Below are positions 50,976-59,031 of a DNA stretch of 64,000 bases, piece after piece. Positions within the stretch are counted from its first letter, which is position 1. Every line of letters starts with the position of its first letter. Under the pieces are notes generated by a model. The model was not told where the DNA came from and did no database searches. It was given only the letters and a program-made list of their open reading frames with translations. Location of the stretch: NCBI RefSeq assembly GCF_041053105.1, contig NZ_CP163444.1, positions 1,178,001 to 1,242,000 on the forward strand. Direction: 5' to 3'. The position numbers and the translations under genes were made by a program. This DNA is from Streptomyces sp. R44. GTDB taxonomy: Bacteria > Actinomycetota > Actinomycetes > Streptomycetales > Streptomycetaceae.

Positions 50976-51305
50976 ATGGCGGAGCCCGAGTTCAGCGCGA
51001 GGGGCGTACGGATCGCACGCTGGCCGCGCTCGCTGACGCGCGCGGGAGAGGTGCGGATCGAGGACGGCCGCCTCGCGCTCCTCACGAGTTACGGCAGCGA
51101 GATCGACAGTGCGCCGGTCTCGGCGGTACGGGCGGGGCGGCCGTGGTTCGCGAAGGCGGACGAGACGGTGGCGACCGTGAACGGCACGCGGTACCGGCTG
51201 ACGCTGCACTCCGACGGCGAGCGCGACCGCGGCCGTGTCAGCGGGGACGCGGCGGCGTCGGGGCGGTTCCTCGCCGCGCTGAAGCGGGCCGCGGGACGGT
51301 CCTGA
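50976..51305 (+). CDS. Conserved hypothetical protein
   Basis: A 109-aa soluble protein: MAEPEFSARGVRIARWPRSL, a beta-rich middle (VRIEDGRLALLTSYGSEIDSAPVSAVRAGRPWFAKADETVATVNG) and a C-terminal helix (GRFLAALKRAAG). The pattern suggests a small PH-like or membrane-associated beta barrel, but I recognise no family. The start has GGGGCGGATCGGC just upstream of the ATG. Confidence 0.7.
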   Translation: MAEPEFSARGVRIARWPRSLTRAGEVRIEDGRLALLTSYGSEIDSAPVSAVRAGRPWFAKADETVATVNGTRYRLTLHSDGERDRGRVSGDAAASGRFLAALKRAAGRS

Positions 51306-51476
51306 GCTGCGACGGCTCGCGGCGAGTTGCGGGGCGGTCACGGCTGGTCCAGGCTGGAACCCACCTCACTGAGGGTTCAGCGGTGGTGACGCTGCGATCG
51401 TGTCACCGCCCCTTCTGTACCGCATGACAGATCCGAATCTTCGTCTTCTTCCGGACCACTTCGGGGAGTCGCAGCC

Positions 51477-52070
51477 GTGATCAGCGAGCCGAGCAGGTAC
51501 TACGCGGTGGAGCTTCAGGCCCTGCCGTCGCGGATCGGACAGATCCGCCGCATCATCTCCGCCCATCTCCGACATTGGCAGCTGGACGCCTTGATCGACC
51601 AGGCCGTCCTCGGCGTGACGGAACTTCTGACGAACGTGCACCGCCACGCCCAGCCGGACAAGCACTGCACGGTCGAGCTCGAGCTGCTGCTCGACCGCCT
51701 CACCGTCTCCGTCCGGGACCACGATCCCCGGCTCCCCGAGGTCTGCCACGCGGACGTCTTCGACACGGTCGACGACCTCGACGCGCTCGCCACCTCCGGC
51801 CGCGGGCTCGCCATCGTCGGCGCGGTCAGCGAGAGCTGGGGCATCCGGCCCTGCGGCGCCGCCGGCAAGGTCGTGTGGTTCACCCTCACGGCGCCGCCCG
51901 TCGGCGACCCCGTGGAGGAGTGCGCGCGTGCCGGGTACGGCGTCAGGATCGAGGCCCCGTTCGCGGGCGTCGGCTACAGCCGGCTCCCCGGCGTGCCGCT
52001 CAGCTCCCCGGCCGAGCCGGTACCGGCGCCGTCGGTCGCCCGCCCGGTCCTGGCGGGCCGAGCGGGCTGA
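51477..52070 (+). CDS. ATP-binding protein, anti-sigma factor/RsbW-like
   Basis: A 197-aa GHKL-type ATPase of the SpoIIAB/RsbW group found in many copies in Streptomyces. The N box is AVLGVTELLTNVHRHAQPDKHC, the G1 box is VSVRDHDPRLPEV (usual DxGxxxP is altered) and the G2 box is TSGRGLAIVGAVSESWG. A Pro/Ala-rich tail follows from about 160. Such proteins phosphorylate or bind anti-anti-sigma partners, or act as small signalling kinases. The GTG start has GGGGAG 8 nt upstream. No sigma or anti-anti-sigma gene is adjacent. Confidence 0.87.
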   Translation: MISEPSRYYAVELQALPSRIGQIRRIISAHLRHWQLDALIDQAVLGVTELLTNVHRHAQPDKHCTVELELLLDRLTVSVRDHDPRLPEVCHADVFDTVDDLDALATSGRGLAIVGAVSESWGIRPCGAAGKVVWFTLTAPPVGDPVEECARAGYGVRIEAPFAGVGYSRLPGVPLSSPAEPVPAPSVARPVLAGRAG

Positions 52071-52094
52071 GGCGGTCCGCGGGGTTCCGGGCCG

Positions 52095-54644
52095 TCACTC
52101 CGTCGCGATCGCCCTGAGGACCTCCAGACGGGCGGCCCGCCGCGCCGGCCTCCAGGCCGCCGCCGCGCCCGCCACCAGACCGACCAGGGCCACGACCGCG
52201 AGCCGCGCCGCGGGCACGGCGAACGCGAAGGCGCTGTCGCCCGAGGCGCGGACGAGGACCCAGCCGAGGAAGCCTCCGAGGATGAGCCCGCCGACCGTCC
52301 CGAACGCGGCGACCAGGACGGACTCCCAGCGGACCATGGCCCGCAGCTGGGCCCGGGTCTGCCCGACGGCCCTCAACAGGCCCAGTTCCCGGGTCCGTTC
52401 GTGGACGGAGAGCGTCAGCGTGTTCGCGATGCCGAGCAGCGCGATCAGGACCGCGAGCGCGAGGAGCGCGTAGACGAGGGTGAGCATCATGTCGATGCCG
52501 CCCGCCGAGGCCTCCGCGTACTCCTGCCGGGTCTGCACCTCCGGATGGCCGTACCGGTCGGCGACCTTCGTCACGGCCGCCTTGCCCTCCTCGGCGCCGA
52601 CACCGTCCGCGAAGGACACGGCGACCAGCCGGTCGGCGTCCTGGGTGCGGTGCGGGGCCCAGGCCTCCCGGGTGACGAGGTAGTCGCCCGCGAGGTCGGC
52701 GCGTTCGTACACGGCACGGACCGTGAAGGTGTGCCGGCTGCCGTCGGTGAACGTCAGGACGGCGGTCCGCCCGGGCGCCAGACCGGAGTCGGCGGCCTCG
52801 TCGGCGGCGACGGCGAGCCCGTCCGTACCGAGTCCGCTCAGGGAGCCCCGTACCTCCCCCAGGTCCAGAGTGCGGGCGAGCGCGGCCGGGTCGGTGACCG
52901 TGAGCGCCCGGCCCCGGCCGTCCACCTCGGCGACGCCGCTTCCCAGGCCCACGGCCGTGTCGACCTCGGGCAGGGCGGCGACCGCCGGGGCGAGGCGCGG
53001 ACTGAGCCCGCTGCCGCCCGCGCCGAACGAGGGCGCGCCGATGGCCACGTCCCCGGCGAAGGAGCGGTCGACGGTACGGTCCATGGTCGCCTTGAGGGAG
53101 GCGCCGAAGACGGTGAAGAGGGTGACGACGGCGACCCCGATCATCAGGGCCGTGGCGGTCGCCGCCGTACGCGCCGGGCTGCGCAGGGCGTTGCGGCGGG
53201 CGAGGCCCCGGTTGACCCCGCGCAGCGGGCGGCCGAGCACCCGGACGGCGAGCGAGGCGGCGGGCGGGCCGAGGACCACGAACGCGGCGACCGCCAGCGC
53301 CGCCCCGGTCGCGGCGAGCCACAGCGACGGGGTGCCGAGGACACCGGCGAGGACCGTGCCGACGGCGGTGGCGAGCAGGGCGCCGCCGGTCAGGGCGCGG
53401 CGCCGTGAGGTGCCCGAGGCGTCCACGTCCGTCTCGCGGAGCGCGGCGAGCGGGGCCGTGCGCCCGGCCCGAACCGCGGGCAGGAGCGCCGAGCCGGCGC
53501 AGACCGCGAGCCCGATGCCGAGCGGCAGCAGGAGGGAGGTGCCGGAGACGACGAGGTCGCCCTCGGGGAACGGGAATCCGATCGCGGGGAACAGCGCCTG
53601 GAGTCCGGCGGCCACGCCGATCCCGGCGAGGACCCCGGCGAGGGAGGCGAGCAGTCCGACGGAGAGGGCCTCGGCGAGGGTGCCGGTGACGACCTGCCGG
53701 CGGGCGGCGCCGATCGCGCGGAGCAGGGCGTTCTCGCGGGTCCGCTGGGCGACGAGGACGGCGAAGGTGTTGTGGATGGTGAAGACCGAGACGAGGACGG
53801 CGACCCCGCTGAACACGAGGAGGAAGGTGGTGAAGAGGTCGAGGAAGCGGCCGGAGACCACCTCGGTGTTCTCCTCGGCGGCCTGCTGTCCGGTGATCGC
53901 CTCGACTCCCTCGGGCAGGGCGGGCTTCAGGGCGGCGACCAGCTCCTGCTGGGAGACGCCGGGCCCGGCGCGTACGGCGATGCTCGTCGCCTCACCCGGG
54001 CGCGCCGTCAGGTACTTCTCGGCGTCGGCGCGGGTGAGACCGGTCCAGGTGACCTGTCCCATGCCGTCCGCGCCGCCGAAGGTGGCCAGGCCGACGACGG
54101 TGATCCTCACCGGGTCGGGGGTGCGCAGGACGGTGGTGTCGCCGAGGGCGAGACCGGCCGTCTTCGCCGCGCCCCGGTTGACGACGGCCTCGCCGGGGGC
54201 GACGGGCTCGCGGCCCTCCGCGAGGCGGTACGGGTTGAGGGCCGGGTCCGCGATCCAGTTGCCCGCGAGGGTCGGCGGGCCCTTGCCGCCGACGGGGCTG
54301 CCGTCGGCGGAGAGGAGCTGGCCCGCGCCCTCGATCCGGGGCGCGGCGGCGGCGACCCCGGGCACCCGGGCGAGGCGCTCGGCGAGGGCCGCGTCGACGG
54401 GGCCGCGGGTCCCCTGGGCCTCTCCGGCGGCGGTCACGGTGACGGAGCTGCGGACGATGGCGTCCGTGCCCCGGGTCGCGCTCGTGAACATCGAGTCGAA
54501 GCTCGCGCGGAGGGTGTCGCCCATGACGAGGGTGCCGGTGAGGAAGGCGACGCCGAGGAGGACGGCGGCGAAGGTGCCGAGGAAGCGGCGCCGGTGCGCG
54601 CGGAGGGAGGAGCGGGCGAGGCGGAGGGTGGCGGGGGTGTTCAT
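52095..54644 (-). CDS. FtsX/MacB-type ABC transporter permease
   Basis: An 849-aa permease with two FtsX units. Helix 1 is FLGTFAAVLLGVAFLTGTLVMGD, followed by a large extracellular MacB-like domain (about 60-250). Unit 1 helices are near 265-400 (TFLLVFSGVAVLVSVFTIHNTFAVLVAQRTRENALLRAIGA). A second periplasmic domain and unit 2 (MLTLVYALLALAVLIALLGIANTLTLSVHERTRELGLLRAVG) follow, ending WRPARRAARLEVLRAIATE. Such systems export peptides, drugs or lipoproteins, or act mechanically. The ATG overlaps the ATPase stop. The region at 53100-53400 is very GC-rich, but the frame is intact. Confidence 0.93.
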   Translation of the reverse strand: MNTPATLRLARSSLRAHRRRFLGTFAAVLLGVAFLTGTLVMGDTLRASFDSMFTSATRGTDAIVRSSVTVTAAGEAQGTRGPVDAALAERLARVPGVAAAAPRIEGAGQLLSADGSPVGGKGPPTLAGNWIADPALNPYRLAEGREPVAPGEAVVNRGAAKTAGLALGDTTVLRTPDPVRITVVGLATFGGADGMGQVTWTGLTRADAEKYLTARPGEATSIAVRAGPGVSQQELVAALKPALPEGVEAITGQQAAEENTEVVSGRFLDLFTTFLLVFSGVAVLVSVFTIHNTFAVLVAQRTRENALLRAIGAARRQVVTGTLAEALSVGLLASLAGVLAGIGVAAGLQALFPAIGFPFPEGDLVVSGTSLLLPLGIGLAVCAGSALLPAVRAGRTAPLAALRETDVDASGTSRRRALTGGALLATAVGTVLAGVLGTPSLWLAATGAALAVAAFVVLGPPAASLAVRVLGRPLRGVNRGLARRNALRSPARTAATATALMIGVAVVTLFTVFGASLKATMDRTVDRSFAGDVAIGAPSFGAGGSGLSPRLAPAVAALPEVDTAVGLGSGVAEVDGRGRALTVTDPAALARTLDLGEVRGSLSGLGTDGLAVAADEAADSGLAPGRTAVLTFTDGSRHTFTVRAVYERADLAGDYLVTREAWAPHRTQDADRLVAVSFADGVGAEEGKAAVTKVADRYGHPEVQTRQEYAEASAGGIDMMLTLVYALLALAVLIALLGIANTLTLSVHERTRELGLLRAVGQTRAQLRAMVRWESVLVAAFGTVGGLILGGFLGWVLVRASGDSAFAFAVPAARLAVVALVGLVAGAAAAWRPARRAARLEVLRAIATE

Positions 54645-55429
54645 GGCGCGCCTCCGTGGGACAGGGCGGGTGCCGTCGCGTGTCCGGCCCCGGTCTCGAA
54701 GGCCTTCATCCGGTCGAGGACCCGGTCCGCCGTGGGGCCGGTCATGCGGTCGACCAGCCGGCCGTCCGCGAGGAAGATCACCTCGTCGGCGTGGGCGGCG
54801 GCGACCGGATCGTGCGTGACCATGACGACCGTGCGACCGGTGTCGCGGACCGTACGGCCGAGCAGGCGGAGGACCTCCTCGCCGGAGCGGGAGTCGAGGT
54901 TGCCGGTGGGTTCGTCGGCGAACACGACGTCGGGGTCGCCGGCGAAGGCCCGGGCGACGGCGACGCGTTGCTGCTGTCCGCCGGAGAGTTCGCTCGGCCG
55001 GTGGTGGAGCCGGTCGCGCAGACCCACGGTGTCGACGAGCCGGTCGAACCGCTCCCGGTCGACGGTGTGTCCCGCGAGGTCGAGCGGGAGGGTGATGTTC
55101 TCGGCGACCGTGAGGGTCGGCAGCAGGTTGAAGGCCTGGAAGACGAAGCCGATCCGGTCGCGGCGCAGCAGGGTCAGGCGCCGGTCGTCGAGCGTGGACA
55201 GGTCGGTGTCGCCGACGAGGGCGGCGCCGGAGGTGAGGGTGTCGAGTCCGGCGGCGCAGTGCATCAGGGTGGACTTGCCGGAGCCCGACGGGCCCATGAC
55301 GGCGGTGAAGCGGCCGGCGGGGAAGTCGACGCTCACCCCGTCCAGGGCCAGGACCTCGGTGTCGCCGCGCCCGTAGACCTTCACGGCGTCGACGACGCGG
55401 GCGGCGGGGAGCGGGGCGTGGGTGGTCAT
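54641..55429 (-). CDS. MacB/LolD-type ABC transporter ATPase
   Basis: A 262-aa ATPase: Walker A MGPSGSGKSTLMH (near 44), Q-loop FVFQAFNLLPTLTVAENI, signature ELSGGQQQRVAVARA, Walker B VVFADEPTGNLDS, H-loop MVTHDP. These are typical of the FtsE/MacB/LolD group that partners FtsX-type permeases. The ATG overlaps the SHOCT gene stop and its own stop overlaps the permease start, so the three genes form one tight operon. Confidence 0.95.
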   Translation of the reverse strand: MTTHAPLPAARVVDAVKVYGRGDTEVLALDGVSVDFPAGRFTAVMGPSGSGKSTLMHCAAGLDTLTSGAALVGDTDLSTLDDRRLTLLRRDRIGFVFQAFNLLPTLTVAENITLPLDLAGHTVDRERFDRLVDTVGLRDRLHHRPSELSGGQQQRVAVARAFAGDPDVVFADEPTGNLDSRSGEEVLRLLGRTVRDTGRTVVMVTHDPVAAAHADEVIFLADGRLVDRMTGPTADRVLDRMKAFETGAGHATAPALSHGGAP

Positions 55430-55704
55430 GTCCGGCGCCCCTTGGGGTTCGTGGCACGGCCGAACTGCTCCTCCAGGACGCTCAGGCGCCGCCAGTACTC
55501 GTCCTCGTCGATCTCCCCGGCCGCGAAGCGGTGGCCGAGCAGGGCGATGGGCGAGTTCTCGTCGGGCCCGGGGGCGCTCCAGGGCCGGCCCCGTCGCCGG
55601 CCGACCCGGCGGGCGGCGGTGACGATCCCGATGACGACCGCTGCCCAGACGAGGGGGAAGAAGAGGATCCACGGGCCGGGGCCCGCGTAGGCGAGTGTGT
55701 TCAT
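55426..55704 (-). CDS. SHOCT domain membrane protein
   Basis: A 92-aa protein with one N-terminal helix (WILFFPLVWAAVVIGIVTAA, about 12-31) and a C-terminal SHOCT motif (IALLGHRFAAGEIDEDEYWRRLSVLEEQF, about 53-81). SHOCT segments mediate oligomerisation of small membrane proteins. It is first in the operon with the FtsX-type exporter (ATGA overlap), and is divergent from the TetR gene, which probably controls this operon. Confidence 0.88.
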   Translation of the reverse strand: MNTLAYAGPGPWILFFPLVWAAVVIGIVTAARRVGRRRGRPWSAPGPDENSPIALLGHRFAAGEIDEDEYWRRLSVLEEQFGRATNPKGRRT

Positions 55705-55836
55705 GAGGGTTCAGCTCCTCGGTGCGTTGTCCGTGATTCGAGACTCCCTCCGGGAGGGGGTCCGGGTCGTCGTACGGGCAGCGGCTTCCGGCGTACGACG
55801 GTGGGAGTACGTCTCCGGCCGGGCACTCCTTCCTTT

Positions 55837-55858
55837 CTGTACCTACTGGTATGTACAG
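55837..55858. promoter_or_regulatory. Palindromic operator between TetR and SHOCT/ABC exporter operon
   Basis: CTGTAC (55837-55842) and GTACAG (55853-55858) form outer arms; TACC-TACT-GGTA (55840-55851) is nested and slightly offset. It lies just before the TetR ATG at 55866 and is a likely autoregulatory TetR site. Confidence 0.65.
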
Positions 55859-55865
55859 TGCCGTC

Positions 55866-56426
55866 ATGAGCACGAACACGTCCGAGCGGCTGATCGAGGC
55901 GACCCGCGAGCTGCTGTGGGAGCGCGGCTACGTCGGGACCAGCCCCAAGGCCGTCCAGCAGGCGGCGGGGGCCGGCCAGGGCAGCATGTACCACCACTTC
56001 ACGGGCAAGCAGGACCTGGCGCTGGCCGCGATCCGGCGCTCGGCCCAGGAGCTGGGCGCGGCGGCCGAGGCGGTCCTGGGCGGTACGGGTTCGGCGTACG
56101 CCCGCATCGAGGCGTATCTGCTGCGCGAGCGCGACGTCCTGCGCGGCTGCCCGGTGGGGCGGCTGACCATGGACCCGGAGGTGATCGCGGACCCGGAGCT
56201 GCGCGCGCCCGTCGAGGAGGTGCTCGGCCGGGTGCGCGGCCGTCTCGCCGAGGTCGTCCGGGAGGGCCTGGACAGAGGCGAGTTGAGCGGCCCCCTCGAT
56301 CCGGAGGAGATCGCCGCCGCCGTCCTCGCGACCGTGCAGGGCGGCTATGTGCTGGCCCGCGCGACCGGTTCGCCGGCACCCTTCGACACCGCCGTACGCG
56401 GGCTGCTGGCCCTGCTCGCCCCCTGA
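55866..56426 (+). CDS. TetR/AcrR-family transcriptional regulator
   Basis: A 186-aa repressor. The helix-turn-helix reads RLIEATRELLWERGYVGTSPKAVQQAAGAGQGSMYHHFTGKQDLALAAI (about 8-56). The C-terminal ligand domain contains CPVGRLTMDPEVIADPELRAPVEEVL, as in the LmrA/YxaF-like (TetR_C_16/AcrR) subgroup. The ATG at 55866 starts the conserved part; an ATG five codons earlier lies inside the operator. A DUF4865 gene follows 29 nt downstream in the same direction, and the ABC exporter operon is divergent. Confidence 0.92.
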   Translation: MSTNTSERLIEATRELLWERGYVGTSPKAVQQAAGAGQGSMYHHFTGKQDLALAAIRRSAQELGAAAEAVLGGTGSAYARIEAYLLRERDVLRGCPVGRLTMDPEVIADPELRAPVEEVLGRVRGRLAEVVREGLDRGELSGPLDPEEIAAAVLATVQGGYVLARATGSPAPFDTAVRGLLALLAP

Positions 56427-56455
56427 CCCCGCCTCGAAGAATCGGAGTTCTTCCC

Positions 56456-57049
56456 GTGCACGCGATGCAGTACGAGATCACCCTGCCCGCCGACTACGAC
56501 ATGGAGATCATCCACAAGCGGGTGGCGACCAAGGGCCATCTGCTCGACGCTTTTCCCGGGCTCGGCCTGAAGGCCTATCTGGTGCGGGAGCGGGAGGCCG
56601 GGTCTCCCGTGAACCAGTACGCGCCGTTCTATCTGTGGGCCACCCCCGAGGGCATGAACTCCTTCCTCTGGGGCCCCGGTTTCCAGGGCATCGTCGACGA
56701 CTTCGGCCGGCCCGTGGTGCAGCACTGGACGGGTCTGTCGTACGAGGAGGGGCCGGCGGCCGCGTCGGCACCGGGTGCCGCGACGCGCCGCAGGACCCCG
56801 ATCGGCGAGGCGGTCCCGCCGGGCGAGGCCGTGGCCGAGGCGGTGGCCCGGCACGCGCGCGAGGCGCGCCGAGACGGGGTGGTGGCCTCCGCCCTCGCGG
56901 TGGACCCGCGCCACTGGGAACTGCTCACCTTCACCCTGTGGGCGGGCCCGGACGCGCCCGCCGACGAGGGCGAGCGCTTCCGGGTGCTGCATCTGTCGGC
57001 GCCGGGGCGGGACCGGCTGGGGGGCGGCTTGTCGATCAGCCCGGCCTGA
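56456..57049 (+). CDS. DUF4865 family protein
   Basis: A 197-aa protein: MQYEITLPADYDMEIIHKRVATKGHLLDAFPGLGLKAYLVRE, SPVNQYAPFYLWATPEGMNSFLWGPGFQGIVDDFGRPVVQHWTGL, then a C-terminal part ending RVLHLSAPGRD. The family has a monooxygenase/ferredoxin-like fold and is often found beside TetR or LysR regulators; its function is unknown. The GTG at 56456 (GGAG 9 nt upstream) is chosen over an ATG three codons later. It is co-directional with tetR and probably under its control. Confidence 0.88.
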   Translation: MHAMQYEITLPADYDMEIIHKRVATKGHLLDAFPGLGLKAYLVREREAGSPVNQYAPFYLWATPEGMNSFLWGPGFQGIVDDFGRPVVQHWTGLSYEEGPAAASAPGAATRRRTPIGEAVPPGEAVAEAVARHAREARRDGVVASALAVDPRHWELLTFTLWAGPDAPADEGERFRVLHLSAPGRDRLGGGLSISPA

Positions 57050-57057
57050 TCGACAAG
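57028..57057 (+). terminator. Hairpin overlapping the end of the DUF4865 gene
   Basis: CTTGTCGATCAG (57028-57039) and CTGATCGACAAG (57046-57057) form a perfect 12-bp stem with a 6-nt loop; the stop codon lies within it. Confidence 0.8.
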
Positions 57058-57072
57058 ACGCCCCCCAGGTGC

Positions 57073-57096
57073 CGGGCGGCTGTGGTGAGCCGCCCG
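57073..57096 (-). terminator. Hairpin after the methyltransferase gene
   Basis: CGGGCGGCT and AGCCGCCCG (57073-57081, 57088-57096) form a 9-bp stem directly after the methyltransferase stop, with a 6-nt loop. Confidence 0.7.
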
Positions 57097-57098
57097 TC

Positions 57099-57875
57099 CT
57101 ACGCCACGGCGACGAGGGTGAGGTACGCGATGCCGAGCACGCCCCGGTAGCCCTTCAGCCAGCTGGAGCGCTGCCGGTCGACGCGCTCGCGCGTCTCGGC
57201 GGCGAGCGGGTGGTCGGGGTTCGCGGCGAGCCAGACCTCGGTGTCGTACCGGTAGCCGGACTCGAACTCCTCCCACTCCTCCGCGCTCGCCGTCTCGATC
57301 CACGCCGGCCGGAATCCCGCCTCGATGGCGAGGTCGACGAGCGCCCCGAGGGAGTAGTGGTCGCCGGTGCTCGCGCCGGGCCACATCCCGGCGAGCTCCG
57401 TCTCCGTGGGCGTGCGCTCCCAGAAGCCCTCGCCGAGCACGACCCGCCCGCCGGGCCGGACGAGCCGGCGCAGTTCGCCCAGGACGGCGACGGGGTCGTA
57501 CGGCAGCTCGGGGTCGCAGAGCGCCTGGCTCGACCCGAGGCAGAGGATCGCGTCCACCGGTCCCCGGTCCGTGCCGAGCGCCGACTCCTCGACGAAGGCC
57601 ACGCGGTCCGTGAGCCCGCGCTCCTCGGCGAGCGCCCGGCCGCGGGCCAGGTCTTCGGCGTTGATGTCGATCCCGGCGCCCTTCGCGGCCGGGGCCGCCT
57701 CCAGGAGGCGCAGGAGCAACTCGCCCCAGCCGCAGCCGATGTCGAGCACATCGGCGGGCGCGGTGGCCGCGAGCCGCTCGATCATGCGGGTGGCGCGGGC
57801 CTCGGAGAGGGGGCCGTGGAAGGTGAGGCTGCCGAGGCGCGGGGGGAGTTCTGCTGCGGAATCGGAAGTGATCAT
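57099..57875 (-). CDS. SAM-dependent methyltransferase (class I)
   Basis: A 258-aa Rossmann-fold methyltransferase. Motif I is VLDIGCGWGELLLRLLE (about 43-59), the acidic residue of motif II follows in GAGIDINAEDLARGR, motif III-like DAILCLGSSQAL, and motif IV-V LRRLVRPGGRVVLGEGFWE. The substrate is not predictable; the GSSQAL/WERTPTETELAGM segment resembles actinobacterial small-molecule methyltransferases. It is monocistronic, convergent with the DUF4865 gene. Confidence 0.87.
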   Translation of the reverse strand: MITSDSAAELPPRLGSLTFHGPLSEARATRMIERLAATAPADVLDIGCGWGELLLRLLEAAPAAKGAGIDINAEDLARGRALAEERGLTDRVAFVEESALGTDRGPVDAILCLGSSQALCDPELPYDPVAVLGELRRLVRPGGRVVLGEGFWERTPTETELAGMWPGASTGDHYSLGALVDLAIEAGFRPAWIETASAEEWEEFESGYRYDTEVWLAANPDHPLAAETRERVDRQRSSWLKGYRGVLGIAYLTLVAVA

Positions 57876-58006
57876 GAAGGGGAACAGTACGGTGTCCCGT
57901 CACCCCTGCGCACCCAGTTTCCGACGGCGTGCGCACCGGTGCGCGGCCGACCCAAGAGGCGTGCACGGGAGCTGGGCCTGCGCCTGCGCTTGCTCCAGGC
58001 CCCTTG

Positions 58007-58921
58007 TCAGGCGCGCTCCTTCGCGATCGCCTCGCGCACCGCCGGGACGATCTCACCGCCCCAGCGGGCCAGCGCGTCGACGTCCTGGGCGCCGCCGCCC
58101 GGCGAGAACAGGATGAACCCCGACGCGTCGTGGTCCAGCACCGCTCCGGTCAGCTCCTCCACCCACTGCCCGGCCGAACCCCCGATCCAGCGTCCTTCCG
58201 CGTCGCGCGTGGCCGCCAGGGGCCGGTCCGTGATGCGCCCCGGGAGGTTGTAGACCGTCCGGATCTCCCGCGGGTCGCGCCCCACCGACTCCGCCGCCTC
58301 GTCGATGACCGGCCGCGACGTCCGGTACCGCTCGCTCAGCCAGTCCGCCGCGTGGCCGGGGATCCAGCCGTCCGCCACCCTGCCCGTGGCGGCCAGGGAC
58401 TTGCGGCCGTTCGAGCCGGTCCACACCGGCGGGGCCGCGACGGGCGTGGTCTCCAGGTCGCGCACCCGGTGGTGCCGGCCCTCGTACGTGACCGGCGGGC
58501 CCCCGCCCGACAGCTTCTTGATCAGGACGATGGCCTCCTCGAAGGCCTCCACGGCCTCGCCCGGCGAGAGCTTCGGCACGCCCATGTCGGCGATCCGGTC
58601 CCACAGTCCGCCCGCGCCCATGCCCAGCACGACCCTGCCCTCGCTGAGCGCCGACAGTGTCGTGACCGTCCGCGCGAGCACCGGGGCCGGGCGGGTCGGC
58701 AGGTTGGTGACGTTGGCGAAGCCCGCGATCCGTGTCGTACGGCCCAGGAGAAAGCCCAGCGAGGCGTAGGCGTCCAGGCGTCCGCCGAGGTACGGATGGT
58801 CCGACAGCGAGAAGAGGTCCAGCCCGTCGCCGTCCGCCTGCCGTACGCGGCGCAGCAGTTCGGGGGCGTCCTCGAAGCCGCTGTGTGCGCCGAACCCGAA
58901 GACCACCTGTCGTTCGGTCAT
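58007..58921 (-). CDS. LLM-class flavin/F420-dependent oxidoreductase
   Basis: A 304-aa TIM-barrel oxidoreductase of the luciferase-like monooxygenase class. Recognisable segments are DGLDLFSLSDHPY, FANVTNLPTRPAPVLARTVTTLSALSEGRVVLGMGAGG, KLSPGEAVEAFEEAIVLIKKL and PPVWTGSNGRKSLAATGRVADGWIPG. Actinobacterial members commonly use F420. The substrate is unknown. It lies downstream of the ROK gene on the same strand, but its 110-bp upstream region holds two tandem perfect palindromes, indicating separate and tight control. Confidence 0.9.
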   Translation of the reverse strand: MTERQVVFGFGAHSGFEDAPELLRRVRQADGDGLDLFSLSDHPYLGGRLDAYASLGFLLGRTTRIAGFANVTNLPTRPAPVLARTVTTLSALSEGRVVLGMGAGGLWDRIADMGVPKLSPGEAVEAFEEAIVLIKKLSGGGPPVTYEGRHHRVRDLETTPVAAPPVWTGSNGRKSLAATGRVADGWIPGHAADWLSERYRTSRPVIDEAAESVGRDPREIRTVYNLPGRITDRPLAATRDAEGRWIGGSAGQWVEELTGAVLDHDASGFILFSPGGGAQDVDALARWGGEIVPAVREAIAKERA

Positions 58922-58951
58922 GGTGTCGTCCTTCCCCCAGGGCATGCCGAA

Positions 58952-58988
58952 GTTCGTACCACGAACGATATTAGTTCGTGGTACGAAC
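58952..58988 (-). promoter_or_regulatory. Tandem GTTCGT-N3-ACGAAC operator before the LLM oxidoreductase
   Basis: GTTCGT-ACC-ACGAAC (58952-58966) and GTTCGT-GGT-ACGAAC (58974-58988) are each perfect 6-3-6 palindromes; with the 7-nt spacer GATATTA they also form one 15-bp-arm inverted repeat. Centres are 22 bp apart. The site lies 31-67 bp upstream of the LLM start, where a repressor would block transcription. Confidence 0.85.
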
Positions 58989-59031
58989 CGCAACCGGTTG
59001 CCCGGGTGCGGGGCGTCTGCGGGGTCCTTTG

